From Gemmata sp. (lineage in GTDB: Bacteria > Planctomycetota > Planctomycetia > Gemmatales > Gemmataceae), in contig JALHNS010000002.1 in the NCBI GenBank assembly GCA_022843445.1, positions 1-64,000 of the forward strand: a stretch of DNA of 64,000 nucleotides. The letters are read 5' to 3'. The notes beneath the pieces were generated by a model that ran no database searches, was not told where the DNA came from, and was given only the letters and a program-made list of their open reading frames with translations. A program made the translations under genes and the position numbers. Shown here in pieces: positions 44,083 to 52,371 of the stretch (the first letter of the stretch is position 1; each line of letters begins with the position of its first letter).

Positions 44083-45474
44083 TCAGTTCTTCTTCTTCGG
44101 CGCGGGTTTGTCCTTCTCCGGATTGTGGTCCGGGTTCGGCGCGGGCAGTTGGGCGCCGACGGATTCCCGCCACGCCTTCAGCCTGCCGTGCAACTTGGCC
44201 GTTCGTTCCGGCTCCTTCGCGGAGAGGTCGGTCTTCTCGCCGATGTCGTCCTTCAGATTGTAGAGTTCGACCTTGCCGCTCTCGAAGAACTCGACCAGCC
44301 GCCAGTCGCCGAACCGGGCCGCGGAGTACGGAGTCGCCCCGCCCGGGTGGTAGTGCGGGTAGTGCCAGAACAGCGCGTCGCGGTCGGGTGCCGCGCCGCC
44401 CTTCAGCACCGGGACCATGCTGACCCCGTCCACCTTGTGCGCCGCCGGGACCTTCAGCCCGCACGCCTCGACCAGCGTCGGATACAGGTCGGGAGTGATG
44501 ATCGGCGTGTCGGACGTGGTGCCCGGCTTCGTGACACCCGGCCAGTGCGCGATCCACGGGACGCGCACGCCGCCCTCGTATGCCGATCCCTTACCAGCCC
44601 GGAACGGCGGGTTCGTGGTGACCGGTAGCAGCCCGCCGTTGTCCGAGGTGAAGATCACGATGGTGCTCCGGTCCAGTTTGAGGTCGGCGAGCGCCTTCCG
44701 CACCGCCCCGACGCTGTCGTCCACGCCCTCGAACAGCGCGGCGTAGGTGGCGTTCTTCTTCACCCCCAGCGCCTCGGCCTTCTTCGTGTACTTCGCGATC
44801 ACCTCGGGCTTCCCGCCGAGCGGGGTGTGGACCGCGTAGTGCGGGAAGTACAGGAAGAACGGCTTCTCCTTGTTCGCGGTGATGAACTTGATCGCCTCGG
44901 CGGTCAATCGGTCGGGAAGGAACTCGCCGGCTTTGCCGTTCGGCAGCGTCGGGATCTTCTCCGGAGAGAAGTACCCCGGCGGGCTACCCAGGTGAGTGCC
45001 ACCGACGTTGAGGTCGAACCCGTGCTTCTCCGGGTAGTAGTCCGGCCCGCCGAGGTGCCACTTCCCGACGCTCGCGGTGGCGTACCCGGCGGCCTTGAAC
45101 GCCTCCGCCAGCGAGTGCGTTTCGAGCGGCAACTGCATCGTCCAGTCGGGCACCTTGAGTTTGGCGAACGGCCGCTTGTGGCCGGCGATCCAGTCGGTGA
45201 CGCGGAGTCGGGCCGGGTACTGGCCGGTGAGCAGCGCGGCCCGGGTCGGCGAGCAGACGGTGCACGCGGAATACCCGTTGGTGAACCGCACGCCGTCCTT
45301 CGCCAGCCGGTCGATGTGCGGGGTCTCGTGGAACGTGTTCCCGTAGCACCCGGGGTCGGCCCACCCGAGGTCGTCGATCAGGAACACCACCACGTTGGGA
45401 CGGTCGGCCGCGGTGGCCGGCGCGGCAAGCGCCAAGGCGGCCGCGAGGCCGAGAGCCGAGCGAAGAGAGGTCAC
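44083..45474 (-). CDS. sulfatase, arylsulfatase A-like
   Basis: 463 residues from GTG 45474, signal peptide SLRSALGLAAALALAAPATA. FGly motif VCSPTRAALLTGQYPARLRV, metal-site NVVVFLIDDLGWADPGCYG and IFTSDNGGLLPVTT, SVGKWHLGGPDYYPEK. The TDWIAGHKRPFAK segment after the ARLRV strand is a marker of S1_16-like arylsulfatases abundant in marine and soil planctomycetes. The C-terminus is charged (DHNPEKDKPAPKKKN). Complete and probably functional. It starts 18 bases after the preceding sulfatase of the operon. Confidence 0.92.
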   Translation of the reverse strand: MTSLRSALGLAAALALAAPATAADRPNVVVFLIDDLGWADPGCYGNTFHETPHIDRLAKDGVRFTNGYSACTVCSPTRAALLTGQYPARLRVTDWIAGHKRPFAKLKVPDWTMQLPLETHSLAEAFKAAGYATASVGKWHLGGPDYYPEKHGFDLNVGGTHLGSPPGYFSPEKIPTLPNGKAGEFLPDRLTAEAIKFITANKEKPFFLYFPHYAVHTPLGGKPEVIAKYTKKAEALGVKKNATYAALFEGVDDSVGAVRKALADLKLDRSTIVIFTSDNGGLLPVTTNPPFRAGKGSAYEGGVRVPWIAHWPGVTKPGTTSDTPIITPDLYPTLVEACGLKVPAAHKVDGVSMVPVLKGGAAPDRDALFWHYPHYHPGGATPYSAARFGDWRLVEFFESGKVELYNLKDDIGEKTDLSAKEPERTAKLHGRLKAWRESVGAQLPAPNPDHNPEKDKPAPKKKN

Positions 45475-45492
45475 GACGTTCTCCGGGGCGGG

Positions 45493-46947
45493 TCAGTTCT
45501 GCTTCGGTTTGCCAAACTGCTTCCAGTACAGTTCCTTGAACGGGTTCTCCTTCGGCCCGACGGCGTCCTCGTTCACCAGGTACGGCGGCAGCGACGCCCA
45601 CCACGTGTCGTACTCGGCGCCGAGCTTCTTCACCACGTCCGGGTGCTTCTCCGCGACGTCGGTCTTCTCGCCCGGGTCGGCCGTCAGGTCGAAGAGCTCC
45701 CACCTCCCCTTCGCCTTCCCGGCCGAGACGAGGTGCCACTGCTTCGTGCGGACGCTACACCCGGCGTACTTGTGGTCGTCCACCTTCGCCCCCTTCGGCC
45801 ACCGGCCGATGTGGGTGAACAAGGTCCGCTCGGCCCACGCGGCCTTGGGGTTCTGCAGCAACGGCACGAGGCTGCGGCCTTCGACCTGCTTCGTCACCTC
45901 GTCGGTCAGTTTCGCACCCGCGAGTTCGGCGAGGGTCGGGAGGAAGTCGATGTGCGCCGTGAGGCGGTCGCAATCCGCGGGCGTGAGGGTGCCGGGCCAG
46001 CGCCAGAACGACGACGACCGCGTGCCGCCGAGCCACGGCGTGTTCTTGGACCCGCGCATCCCGGCGTTGAACACGGGCACGCCCGCGGTGCCGCCGTTGT
46101 CGTTCATGAAGATCACCAGCGTGTCCTTCTCGATCCCCCACTCCTTCAACTTGTCCAGTAACCGTCCAACGTTGTCGTCGATGTTCGCGATCATGCCGAA
46201 GAACTTGGCCACGTTCGGCTGCTTGACCTTGTCCTTGTAGCGCGCCTCGTCCTCGGGGCGGACGTTGAGCGGGGCGTGCGGGGCGTTCGTCGTGATCTGG
46301 CAGTAGAACGGCTTCCCCTTGCCCTTCACGCCCTCCATCCACTTGGTCGCCTGTGCGAAGAACACGTCGGTGCAGTACCCCTTGGTCTTCTCGAACGTGC
46401 CGTTGTGGAGAATGGTCGGATCGAAGTACGAGTTGCCGGGGACGTCGCCGCAGCTCCCCGGGTAGCTCTGCCCGATGCCGCCGCACCCGTGGATGAACAT
46501 CTCGTCGAAGCCCCGCTTGTCGGGCCAGCGGTCGGGTTCGTCGCCGAGGTGCCACTTGCCGAAGATGCCGGTCGTGTACCCGGCACCTTTCAGTACCTGC
46601 GGAAGGGTGGTCGCCTTGAGCGTGAGTCGCTCGCGCTCGAGGATGGTGTGCGTGACCCCGTTCTTGAACTCGTGCCGCCCGGTCAGGAGCGCGGACCGGG
46701 TCGGCGAGCACGTCGGGCTGACGTGGAAGTCGGTGAACCGCACCCCCTCGGCGTGGAGCTTGTCGAGGTTCGGCGTCTTGAGGACCGGGTTGCCGTGGGC
46801 CGAGACGTCGCCGTACCCCTGGTCGTCGGTCAGCACGAAGACGATGTTGGGCTTCTTGCCCGCGAGCGGGTCGGCGGCGGTCGCCCCGCCGAGGGGAACG
46901 CAAAGCAGGACGGCGAGTGCGGTGAGGGAACGCGTCACGGGAAGCAC
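45493..46947 (-). CDS. sulfatase, arylsulfatase-like
   Basis: 484 residues from GTG 46947, signal peptide VTRSLTALAVLLCVPLGGAT. FGly motif TCSPTRSALLTGRHEFKNGV, metal-site NIVFVLTDDQGYGDVSAHG and IFMNDNGGTAGVPVF, IFGKWHLGDEPDRWP. The block GMRGSKNTPWLGGTRSSSF and the C-terminal FKELYWKQFGKPK identify the subfamily common in planctomycetes. Two CxxC-like positions (HGCGGIGQSYPGSCGD) are unusual and could form a disulfide. Second gene of the operon after the PhoD-like phosphatase. Confidence 0.92.
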   Translation of the reverse strand: MLPVTRSLTALAVLLCVPLGGATAADPLAGKKPNIVFVLTDDQGYGDVSAHGNPVLKTPNLDKLHAEGVRFTDFHVSPTCSPTRSALLTGRHEFKNGVTHTILERERLTLKATTLPQVLKGAGYTTGIFGKWHLGDEPDRWPDKRGFDEMFIHGCGGIGQSYPGSCGDVPGNSYFDPTILHNGTFEKTKGYCTDVFFAQATKWMEGVKGKGKPFYCQITTNAPHAPLNVRPEDEARYKDKVKQPNVAKFFGMIANIDDNVGRLLDKLKEWGIEKDTLVIFMNDNGGTAGVPVFNAGMRGSKNTPWLGGTRSSSFWRWPGTLTPADCDRLTAHIDFLPTLAELAGAKLTDEVTKQVEGRSLVPLLQNPKAAWAERTLFTHIGRWPKGAKVDDHKYAGCSVRTKQWHLVSAGKAKGRWELFDLTADPGEKTDVAEKHPDVVKKLGAEYDTWWASLPPYLVNEDAVGPKENPFKELYWKQFGKPKQN

Positions 46948-46983
46948 CTCCTGGCATGTCGGGATAGCGGAACGGTTGTCTTC

Positions 46984-48423
46984 TCAGTCGGCCTTTGCCA
47001 CGTACTCGTAGACCACCTTGCCGTGGACGTCGTGGTGCCGGAAGACGATCGACTTCCCTCGGGCGGTGACCGACAGGAACCCGCCCTTCACGCGGTGGAA
47101 CTTGTGGTAGGTCTTGTCCTCGCCGGGCGACCCGCCCGCGTGCGCGTCGCTGGCCGCCCCGACCGAGAACTCGTGCAGCCCGGTCGCCGGGTGGACCGAG
47201 TGGTACTGCCAGTGCCGGTCGCCGCAGACGGTGAACGTGTTGGCCGGGGTGTTGGTCTTGATCCACGCCCGGACCTCGTCCCCTTCGGTCTGGAACGCCT
47301 TGTTCGCGTGGTTGTCGCCTTTACCTCCGCGATCCGGGCCGACGATCGGCGTCGGTGTCACGATCACCTTCCACGCCGCGTCGCTCGCCTTGAGCGTGCG
47401 GAACAGCCACGCCTTCTGTTCCTTGCCCCAGATGGTCTTGTCCGGCCCGTCCTTCATGTTGTTCGGCGACCGGAAGTCGCGGCCGTCGGTGAGCCACACC
47501 TGAAGGTGCTTCCCCCACCGAAAGGTGCGGTAGATGGTCTCGCCCATCGGCACCTGCCGGCGGAAGATCCGCTGCCCCTCCTCGTAGGTCAGGTCGCCCA
47601 TCTTCTGGCCCGGCCACGAGTCGTTCTTGAGGCAGTCGTGGTCGTCCTTCTCCCAGTAGGTGGCGACCGTGCGGAGCAACTCCGCGTGGCGCGGCAGGCT
47701 GTACATCCGCTCCCAGTGGTACCGGGCCAGCGCCGGGGTGACGGCCCGCGGGCGCTCGCTGTCGTAGTAGACGTTGTCGCCGGTGAATGCGACGAACCGG
47801 GGAGCTAGGGTGCGGATGGCCGGGTAGATGTGGAAGCCGTCGGGGTGGTCGAGATCGGCGTACATCTGGCAGGTGACGACGGCGAAAGTCACCTCGGCGT
47901 CGGCGTCGGGCTTCACCGCAGTGCGGAACGATCCCGTGAGCGACCCGTGCGGTGCCTTCTGCGGATCGGTCGTATCCACGGCGTAATGAACGACCGAGTC
48001 GGCCGGTAGCCCCGTCAGCGCGAACTGGTGGCTGAAGTCGGTCTTCTCGGTCACTTCGACCCACTCCGTCGCCTTCGCGTCGTCGAGGTTGGGCTTACTG
48101 CCGTACCGCACGCGGACCCGCCCGGGGGCACCGGGGCACCCGCCGTGAAGCTTCGGCACGTCCGCATCGGCTAGTGGCGAGTCGTCTTTCGTGTTTCTCC
48201 CGACGATCTTCGTCCCGTCGTCGTTCCGGGCACCGCGCGCAGTGAGCCGAACCCAGATGATCGCGGTCGTATCGGTCACCTCCCCGACCTTGAGCCCGCT
48301 CGCCTGCCGGTGCGACTGCGGGTCGGCGGCGGACGTGACGGCGGGAATACCGGCGGCAATCACCCCAACGGCGAGAAACTCGCGACGGGAAACCTCGTCC
48401 GACGGGCTTCGTTCTGATCGCAT
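46984..48423 (-). CDS. PhoD-like alkaline phosphatase D with Tat signal
   Basis: 479 residues from ATG 48423 with a good ribosome binding site (GAGGAAA just upstream). Twin-arginine signal VSRREFLAVGVIAAGIPAVT. N-terminal beta-sandwich domain (VGEVTDTTAIIWVRL), then a calcineurin-like metallophosphoesterase domain with AVVTCQMYADLDHPDG, AFTGDNVYYDSERPRA, WEKDDHDCLKNDS and CGDRHWQYHS as metal ligands. PhoD enzymes hydrolyse phosphodiesters and monoesters and depend on iron and calcium. Planctomycete homologues are often linked to sulfatase clusters. First gene of the seven-gene minus-strand operon. Confidence 0.9.
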   Translation of the reverse strand: MRSERSPSDEVSRREFLAVGVIAAGIPAVTSAADPQSHRQASGLKVGEVTDTTAIIWVRLTARGARNDDGTKIVGRNTKDDSPLADADVPKLHGGCPGAPGRVRVRYGSKPNLDDAKATEWVEVTEKTDFSHQFALTGLPADSVVHYAVDTTDPQKAPHGSLTGSFRTAVKPDADAEVTFAVVTCQMYADLDHPDGFHIYPAIRTLAPRFVAFTGDNVYYDSERPRAVTPALARYHWERMYSLPRHAELLRTVATYWEKDDHDCLKNDSWPGQKMGDLTYEEGQRIFRRQVPMGETIYRTFRWGKHLQVWLTDGRDFRSPNNMKDGPDKTIWGKEQKAWLFRTLKASDAAWKVIVTPTPIVGPDRGGKGDNHANKAFQTEGDEVRAWIKTNTPANTFTVCGDRHWQYHSVHPATGLHEFSVGAASDAHAGGSPGEDKTYHKFHRVKGGFLSVTARGKSIVFRHHDVHGKVVYEYVAKAD

Positions 48424-48539
48424 AACTGTTTCCTCAACAGTTGCCGGTCGCAGCGACTCGGTGAGGACGAAACAATTTAGTTGTAGTCGGACAAGGCCGG
48501 GATGAGACCTCACGCCTCCGGCGGTGACAAGCACGGTTA

Positions 48540-48568
48540 CTGCGCCGCGGACCCGATCCGCGGCGCAG
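48540..48568. terminator. perfect GC hairpin between DUF1080 remnant and phoD-like gene
   Basis: CTGCGCCGCGG (48540-48550) and its exact complement 48558-48568 with loop ACCCGAT. It follows the DUF1080 remnant stop (minus strand) by 22 bases. There is no T run, so factor-dependent termination or transcript protection is possible. Confidence 0.6.
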
Positions 48569-48590
48569 CAGATTCTCGAAAAACGGAGGA

Positions 48591-49065
48591 TCACTTGCCG
48601 GCCGGCTCGTTCACGAAGGCGCGGTCGTCCGCCGGGAGCACCCACACGTTGCGGAACTTCACCGGGTTGCCGTGGTCCTAGAGGCACACCGGGCCGGTCG
48701 CGGTCTTCTTTTGCTGATCCCGGATCTTGTCCGGGTACGGCGCGTTGCCGAACCGGAACGGGTGGAACGTGGACTTGGGCTCGCCGAACTCGGTGCCGTC
48801 CTGCACCTTCTTCCCGTTGAACCACACCGTCAGGGTCCCGTTCTCGGCGATCTTGCCCGCGTCGTCCCGCCGAGGCGCGCGGTACCGAATGTCGAGCACC
48901 TGCCACTCGCCCGGCTTGCGGCAGGCGTTCGCCAAGGGCGCAGCGAACCCGTAGAGGGCGCCGGCGTCCTCCCGGGTGACCTTCTCCTTGCCGAACGAGT
49001 TCAGGATCTGGACCTCGTAGTTGCCCCGAACCACGCCCACGTCGTTTTTCTGCTTCGGTCCCCGG
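48591..49065 (-). pseudogene. DUF1080 (3-keto-disaccharide hydrolase-like) remnant with internal TAG
   Basis: A lectin-like DUF1080 domain, usually a secreted protein of ~200-260 residues, is recognised from NYEVQILNSFGKEKVTREDA, then GEWQVLDIRYRAPRRDD, NGTLTVWFNGKKVQDG and DHGNPVKFRNVWV. The codon for the conserved Gln in LQDHGNPV is TAG (48678-48680). After it the frame continues unchanged to TGA at 48591. The 5' half, including any signal peptide and the first strands, is missing upstream of about 49065. It is therefore an N-terminally truncated and nonsense-mutated copy. The family has been linked to keto-sugar glycosides, which fits the glycan context. Confidence 0.8.
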
Positions 49066-49232
49066 CGCGCTGCTGCCTGCGGTTACGACGCGACCCAGTA
49101 GGGCAATTCGTTCCTACACCTTCGCTGTGTGCCCCACTGCCCTCGTACGGGCGGCAGAAGTGCTCGGCCGGAACGACCACAGCGGCGATGTTGGGAATCG
49201 AGGAAGGTGCGAATGGCGGCCTATCGACCGCG

Positions 49233-50855
49233 CTACTCTTTGCGTTTCGGCTCCGCGACGCCGTAAACCGTCACCGCGTTCCGGCAGAACACCTTGTTCG
49301 AGACGGCCGGGCCTTTGTTGGCGAAGTACCCCTTCACCAAAGACCGGTTCAGCACCTTGTTGTCGGCGGCGATACACCCGATGCCGTCCCGCCGATCGAT
49401 GTTCCACAGGTGAACGTGGGTGTCCACGACCGGCGGTGCGGGCGCGGCGGCCGGCTTCTTCGGCGGGTCGGCGGGCTTCGGTACGGTGTAGCCCACGTCC
49501 TTGACGAGCGCGGCCAACTCGCCTTCCAGCTTCGCGGCCAGTTTCGCATCGGAGCCGAGGTTCTTCACCTCGTAGGGGTCGGCGGTCAGGTCGAACACCT
49601 CCGTCCACTCCGGGCGCCCGGGGTACTTCACCAGCTTGTGCGTGGCGGTGCGAATGGCGTGGCAGGTGGGGACGTTGCCCAGCTCCTTGTAGTACTCGGC
49701 GAAGAACGAGTCTCGCCACTTCACCGGTTTGCGGCCCGCCGCGAGATCCTTCCAACTCGCGCCCTGCATCTCCTTCGGGACCGCAACGCCGGCGAGGTCG
49801 AGGAAGGTCGGGGCGAGGTCGATGTTTAGCACCAGCTCGTCCACGGTCTTCCCTTTGCCGAACGCCCGCGGATAGCGGACCAAGAACGGGATGCGGAGGG
49901 ACTCGTCGTACAGCGCCCGCTTGTCGCCCGAGTTGTGTTCGCCGAGGAAGTAGCCGTTGTCGCTGGCGTACACGACGACCGTATCGTCGGTCAGCTTCAA
50001 CTCATCGAGCGCGTCGAGCAACCGGCCGACCTGCTCGTCCACACCCGCAACGTGCCGCAGGTAGTCGAGGTGGACGGCGTTGTCGGCAAGGCCGAGCGGG
50101 AACTTGTCGGTCTTCGCATCCTTCTGGTGGAACACGGCCGGCACCCCGCAATTCGGAGTCGGCCGGCTGGTTTCGTTGGCGTACAGCTTCCGCAGGTGTT
50201 CCGGCAGGTTGTTCCCGCCGCGGGGGCCGTGCGCGCTCTTCAGCCCGAGGACCAGCGAGAACGGCTTGTCGCGGTTCTGCTTCATCCAGCCGATGGCGTA
50301 ATCGGTGCTCACGGCATCGACCCAGCCCTTGGTGGGCGTGGGTTTGCCGTCGATCTCGAACGGGCAGTCGTTGTACTGGCCCTGGCCGACGAAGCTGGCC
50401 GAGTAGTCGAACCCCGGGCGCGGCCCCTTCTGGTTGCCCATGTGCCACTTGCCGACGTACGCGGTCTTGTACCCGGCCTCACGCAGCAGCGTCGCGTGGG
50501 TGACGGCGTCCGCCGGGAACGGCTTGCTGTTGTTGGTGATGCCGTTCGCGTGGTTGTACCGCCCGGTCAGGAACGCCGCCCGGCTGGGGGCGCACAGCGA
50601 CAGGGTGACGAAGGCGTTGCGGAACCGCACGCCCCCGGCCGCCAGCCGGTCCAGGTTGGGGGACTTGAACCACGGGAACCGGGCCGCCTTGCCCTGCTCC
50701 TTCTGCACCACGCCCATCGCGTCCCAGCGGTGGTCGTCGGAGTAGACGAACACGAAGTTGGGCTTGCGGTCGGCCGCACGCACGCCGCCCGCGGCCCAGA
50801 GCAGTACGACGAGGGCCGCGCCCGCGGGGCGGGCGAGCCGAATCCGGGCGCGCAT
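49233..50855 (-). CDS. sulfatase fused to a collapsed amidohydrolase domain
   Basis: 540 residues from ATG 50855, signal peptide RPAGAALVVLLWAAGGVRAA. Sulfatase domain to ~455: NFVFVYSDDHRWDAMGVV, FGly motif LCAPSRAAFLTGRYNHANGI, YVGKWHMGNQKG and VYASDNGYFLGEHNSGDKR. After a Pro/Ala linker comes VVDTHVHLWNIDRRDG, the start of an Amidohydro_2 TIM barrel with the HxH metal motif. After ~20 residues it jumps directly to SNKVFCRNAVTVYGVAEP, which matches the extreme C-terminus of that family. The ~200 residues of the barrel between are missing, in frame. The sulfatase is probably active and the second domain cannot be. Confidence 0.9.
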   Translation of the reverse strand: MRARIRLARPAGAALVVLLWAAGGVRAADRKPNFVFVYSDDHRWDAMGVVQKEQGKAARFPWFKSPNLDRLAAGGVRFRNAFVTLSLCAPSRAAFLTGRYNHANGITNNSKPFPADAVTHATLLREAGYKTAYVGKWHMGNQKGPRPGFDYSASFVGQGQYNDCPFEIDGKPTPTKGWVDAVSTDYAIGWMKQNRDKPFSLVLGLKSAHGPRGGNNLPEHLRKLYANETSRPTPNCGVPAVFHQKDAKTDKFPLGLADNAVHLDYLRHVAGVDEQVGRLLDALDELKLTDDTVVVYASDNGYFLGEHNSGDKRALYDESLRIPFLVRYPRAFGKGKTVDELVLNIDLAPTFLDLAGVAVPKEMQGASWKDLAAGRKPVKWRDSFFAEYYKELGNVPTCHAIRTATHKLVKYPGRPEWTEVFDLTADPYEVKNLGSDAKLAAKLEGELAALVKDVGYTVPKPADPPKKPAAAPAPPVVDTHVHLWNIDRRDGIGCIAADNKVLNRSLVKGYFANKGPAVSNKVFCRNAVTVYGVAEPKRKE

Positions 50856-50932
50856 GATCGGTTCCTTTGGCTCGGGAAAGTCGGGCCCCTTGGAACTGCC
50901 GCCCGGCGAGGCGAGCGGTGACGATGCCGTTG

Positions 50933-52321
50933 CTATTTGGGCGCGAGCGCGGCTTCGAACGCCTTCGTCTGTGGGTCGTCGGTCCGCTTCATGTGGGCGA
51001 GCAGTTTCTTACTCAGTTCCGCGACGTCGTTGGCGTACTTCGGGTCCTTAATGAGGTTCTTGCGCTCGGTCGGGTCGGCCGCGGTGTCGTAGAGCATCAG
51101 CGGCTCGCCGTCTACCAGTTGCTTCACCCGGGCCTGAACTTTCGGATCGGCCGAGGCGTTCATGGCGGCGAAGCTCAGCCCGCTCATCGCCTCGACGCGG
51201 AACTTGTCCGGGCCGCCCACCCACGCGTGAAACATCAGCGCGCGATCTTTGGTGCGCACGCACCGCTGCGCGAACGACTTCCCGCTGCTGACCGTGTTGA
51301 CGTGCGTGATTACGAAATCGCGGTCGGGTTGTGTTTCGCCCTTCAAGAGCGGCACCCACGAGCGGCCGTCCATCCCCGCGGGCGGCTTCACCCCGAGCAG
51401 CTCTAGCACCGACGGCATGATGTCCACGCTGCTGACGAACGCGGTGTGGGCTTTCGGTTCCATCTGGCCCGGGTAGCGGATCAGCACCGGCGACCACGTG
51501 CCGTTGTAGTACACCGTCGCCTTCGAGAACGGGAACGACATGCCGTGATCCGACACGAACACCACGATCGTGTCGGCGTCGCGCCCCGCGGCGGCGAGTT
51601 CCTTCATCAGGAGGCCGAACGCGACGTCGAACCGGCTCACGTTGGAGTAGTACTGCGCCACCTCTTCGCGCACGCGCGGCAGGTCTTCGAGGAACGCGGG
51701 TACCGTCACTTCGGCCGGTTTGAAGACGCGCGCGCCGTCGAGCGCGTCGTCGGCCTTCGCCTTCTTTCCGGCACCCCCGATGAACGGGCGGTGGGGGTCG
51801 CAGATGTTTGCGTTCACGAAGAACGGTTTCTTCTCTTTCGATGCGGCGGCGAGCATCTCGCGGAACTTCTCGGCGAACTTGGTCGGCTGCTTGCCGAGCG
51901 CCTGCTCGCCGACCGCGTGCCACGGGAACTTGTCGGCCGGGGTCATGTGAACGGCCTTGGAGATGACCACCGTGTAGTACCCGGTTTCGCGCAGCACCTC
52001 GACGAGCGTGGGCACGTCCCGCTTAATCGGGTTGAACCCGAGCGCGCCGTTGCGGTGCGGGACGCGCCCGGTCATCAGCGCCGAGCGCCCCGGCTGGCAG
52101 ATCGGCACCGTGACGTGTGCGTTCACGAACCGGTGCGCGGTCTTGGCGAAGGCGTCGAAGTGGGGCGTCGCACCGAGCGTGTTGCTGATCCACCCGGCGG
52201 AGTCCGCGTTCATATCGTCCGCGGTAATCACGAGCAGGTTCAGCGGTTTCTCGGCGGCGCGCGCCGGCTCGCCGAGCGCGACGAACAGGAGCGCGCACGC
52301 GGAAACGGTGCGGAGAGACAT
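50933..52321 (-). CDS. sulfatase, heparan N-sulfatase-like (CQPGR active site)
   Basis: 462 residues from ATG 52321. Signal peptide MSLRTVSACALLFVALGEPA. Metal-site NLLVITADDMNADSAGW and VVFVSDHGMSFPFSKAT, the FGly motif ICQPGRSALMTGRVPHRNG with Gly in place of the usual Ser/Thr, and VSSVDIMPSVLELLGVKPP. The block PWHAVGEQALGKQPTKFAEK and the absence of a GKWHLG motif (KAVHMTP instead) place it with sulfamidase-like sulfatases. Base composition around this gene is again of the CGCG-rich type seen in region 1. 50 bases separate it from the next minus-strand gene upstream (52372). Confidence 0.9.
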   Translation of the reverse strand: MSLRTVSACALLFVALGEPARAAEKPLNLLVITADDMNADSAGWISNTLGATPHFDAFAKTAHRFVNAHVTVPICQPGRSALMTGRVPHRNGALGFNPIKRDVPTLVEVLRETGYYTVVISKAVHMTPADKFPWHAVGEQALGKQPTKFAEKFREMLAAASKEKKPFFVNANICDPHRPFIGGAGKKAKADDALDGARVFKPAEVTVPAFLEDLPRVREEVAQYYSNVSRFDVAFGLLMKELAAAGRDADTIVVFVSDHGMSFPFSKATVYYNGTWSPVLIRYPGQMEPKAHTAFVSSVDIMPSVLELLGVKPPAGMDGRSWVPLLKGETQPDRDFVITHVNTVSSGKSFAQRCVRTKDRALMFHAWVGGPDKFRVEAMSGLSFAAMNASADPKVQARVKQLVDGEPLMLYDTAADPTERKNLIKDPKYANDVAELSKKLLAHMKRTDDPQTKAFEAALAPK

Positions 52322-52371
52322 ACCGCGTACCTCGTTCGAAAGGGGCTACAGATCGACTGTGGAACCGACAC

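Noticed and set aside
22759-49065. TAG recoding (pyrrolysine-like or suppressor) suggested by three internal amber codons
   Set aside because: The expected residues differ (Trp, Tyr, Gln), two of the three genes carry other lesions, and intact genes such as those ending at 8722, 13761 and 17060 use TAG as normal stop.
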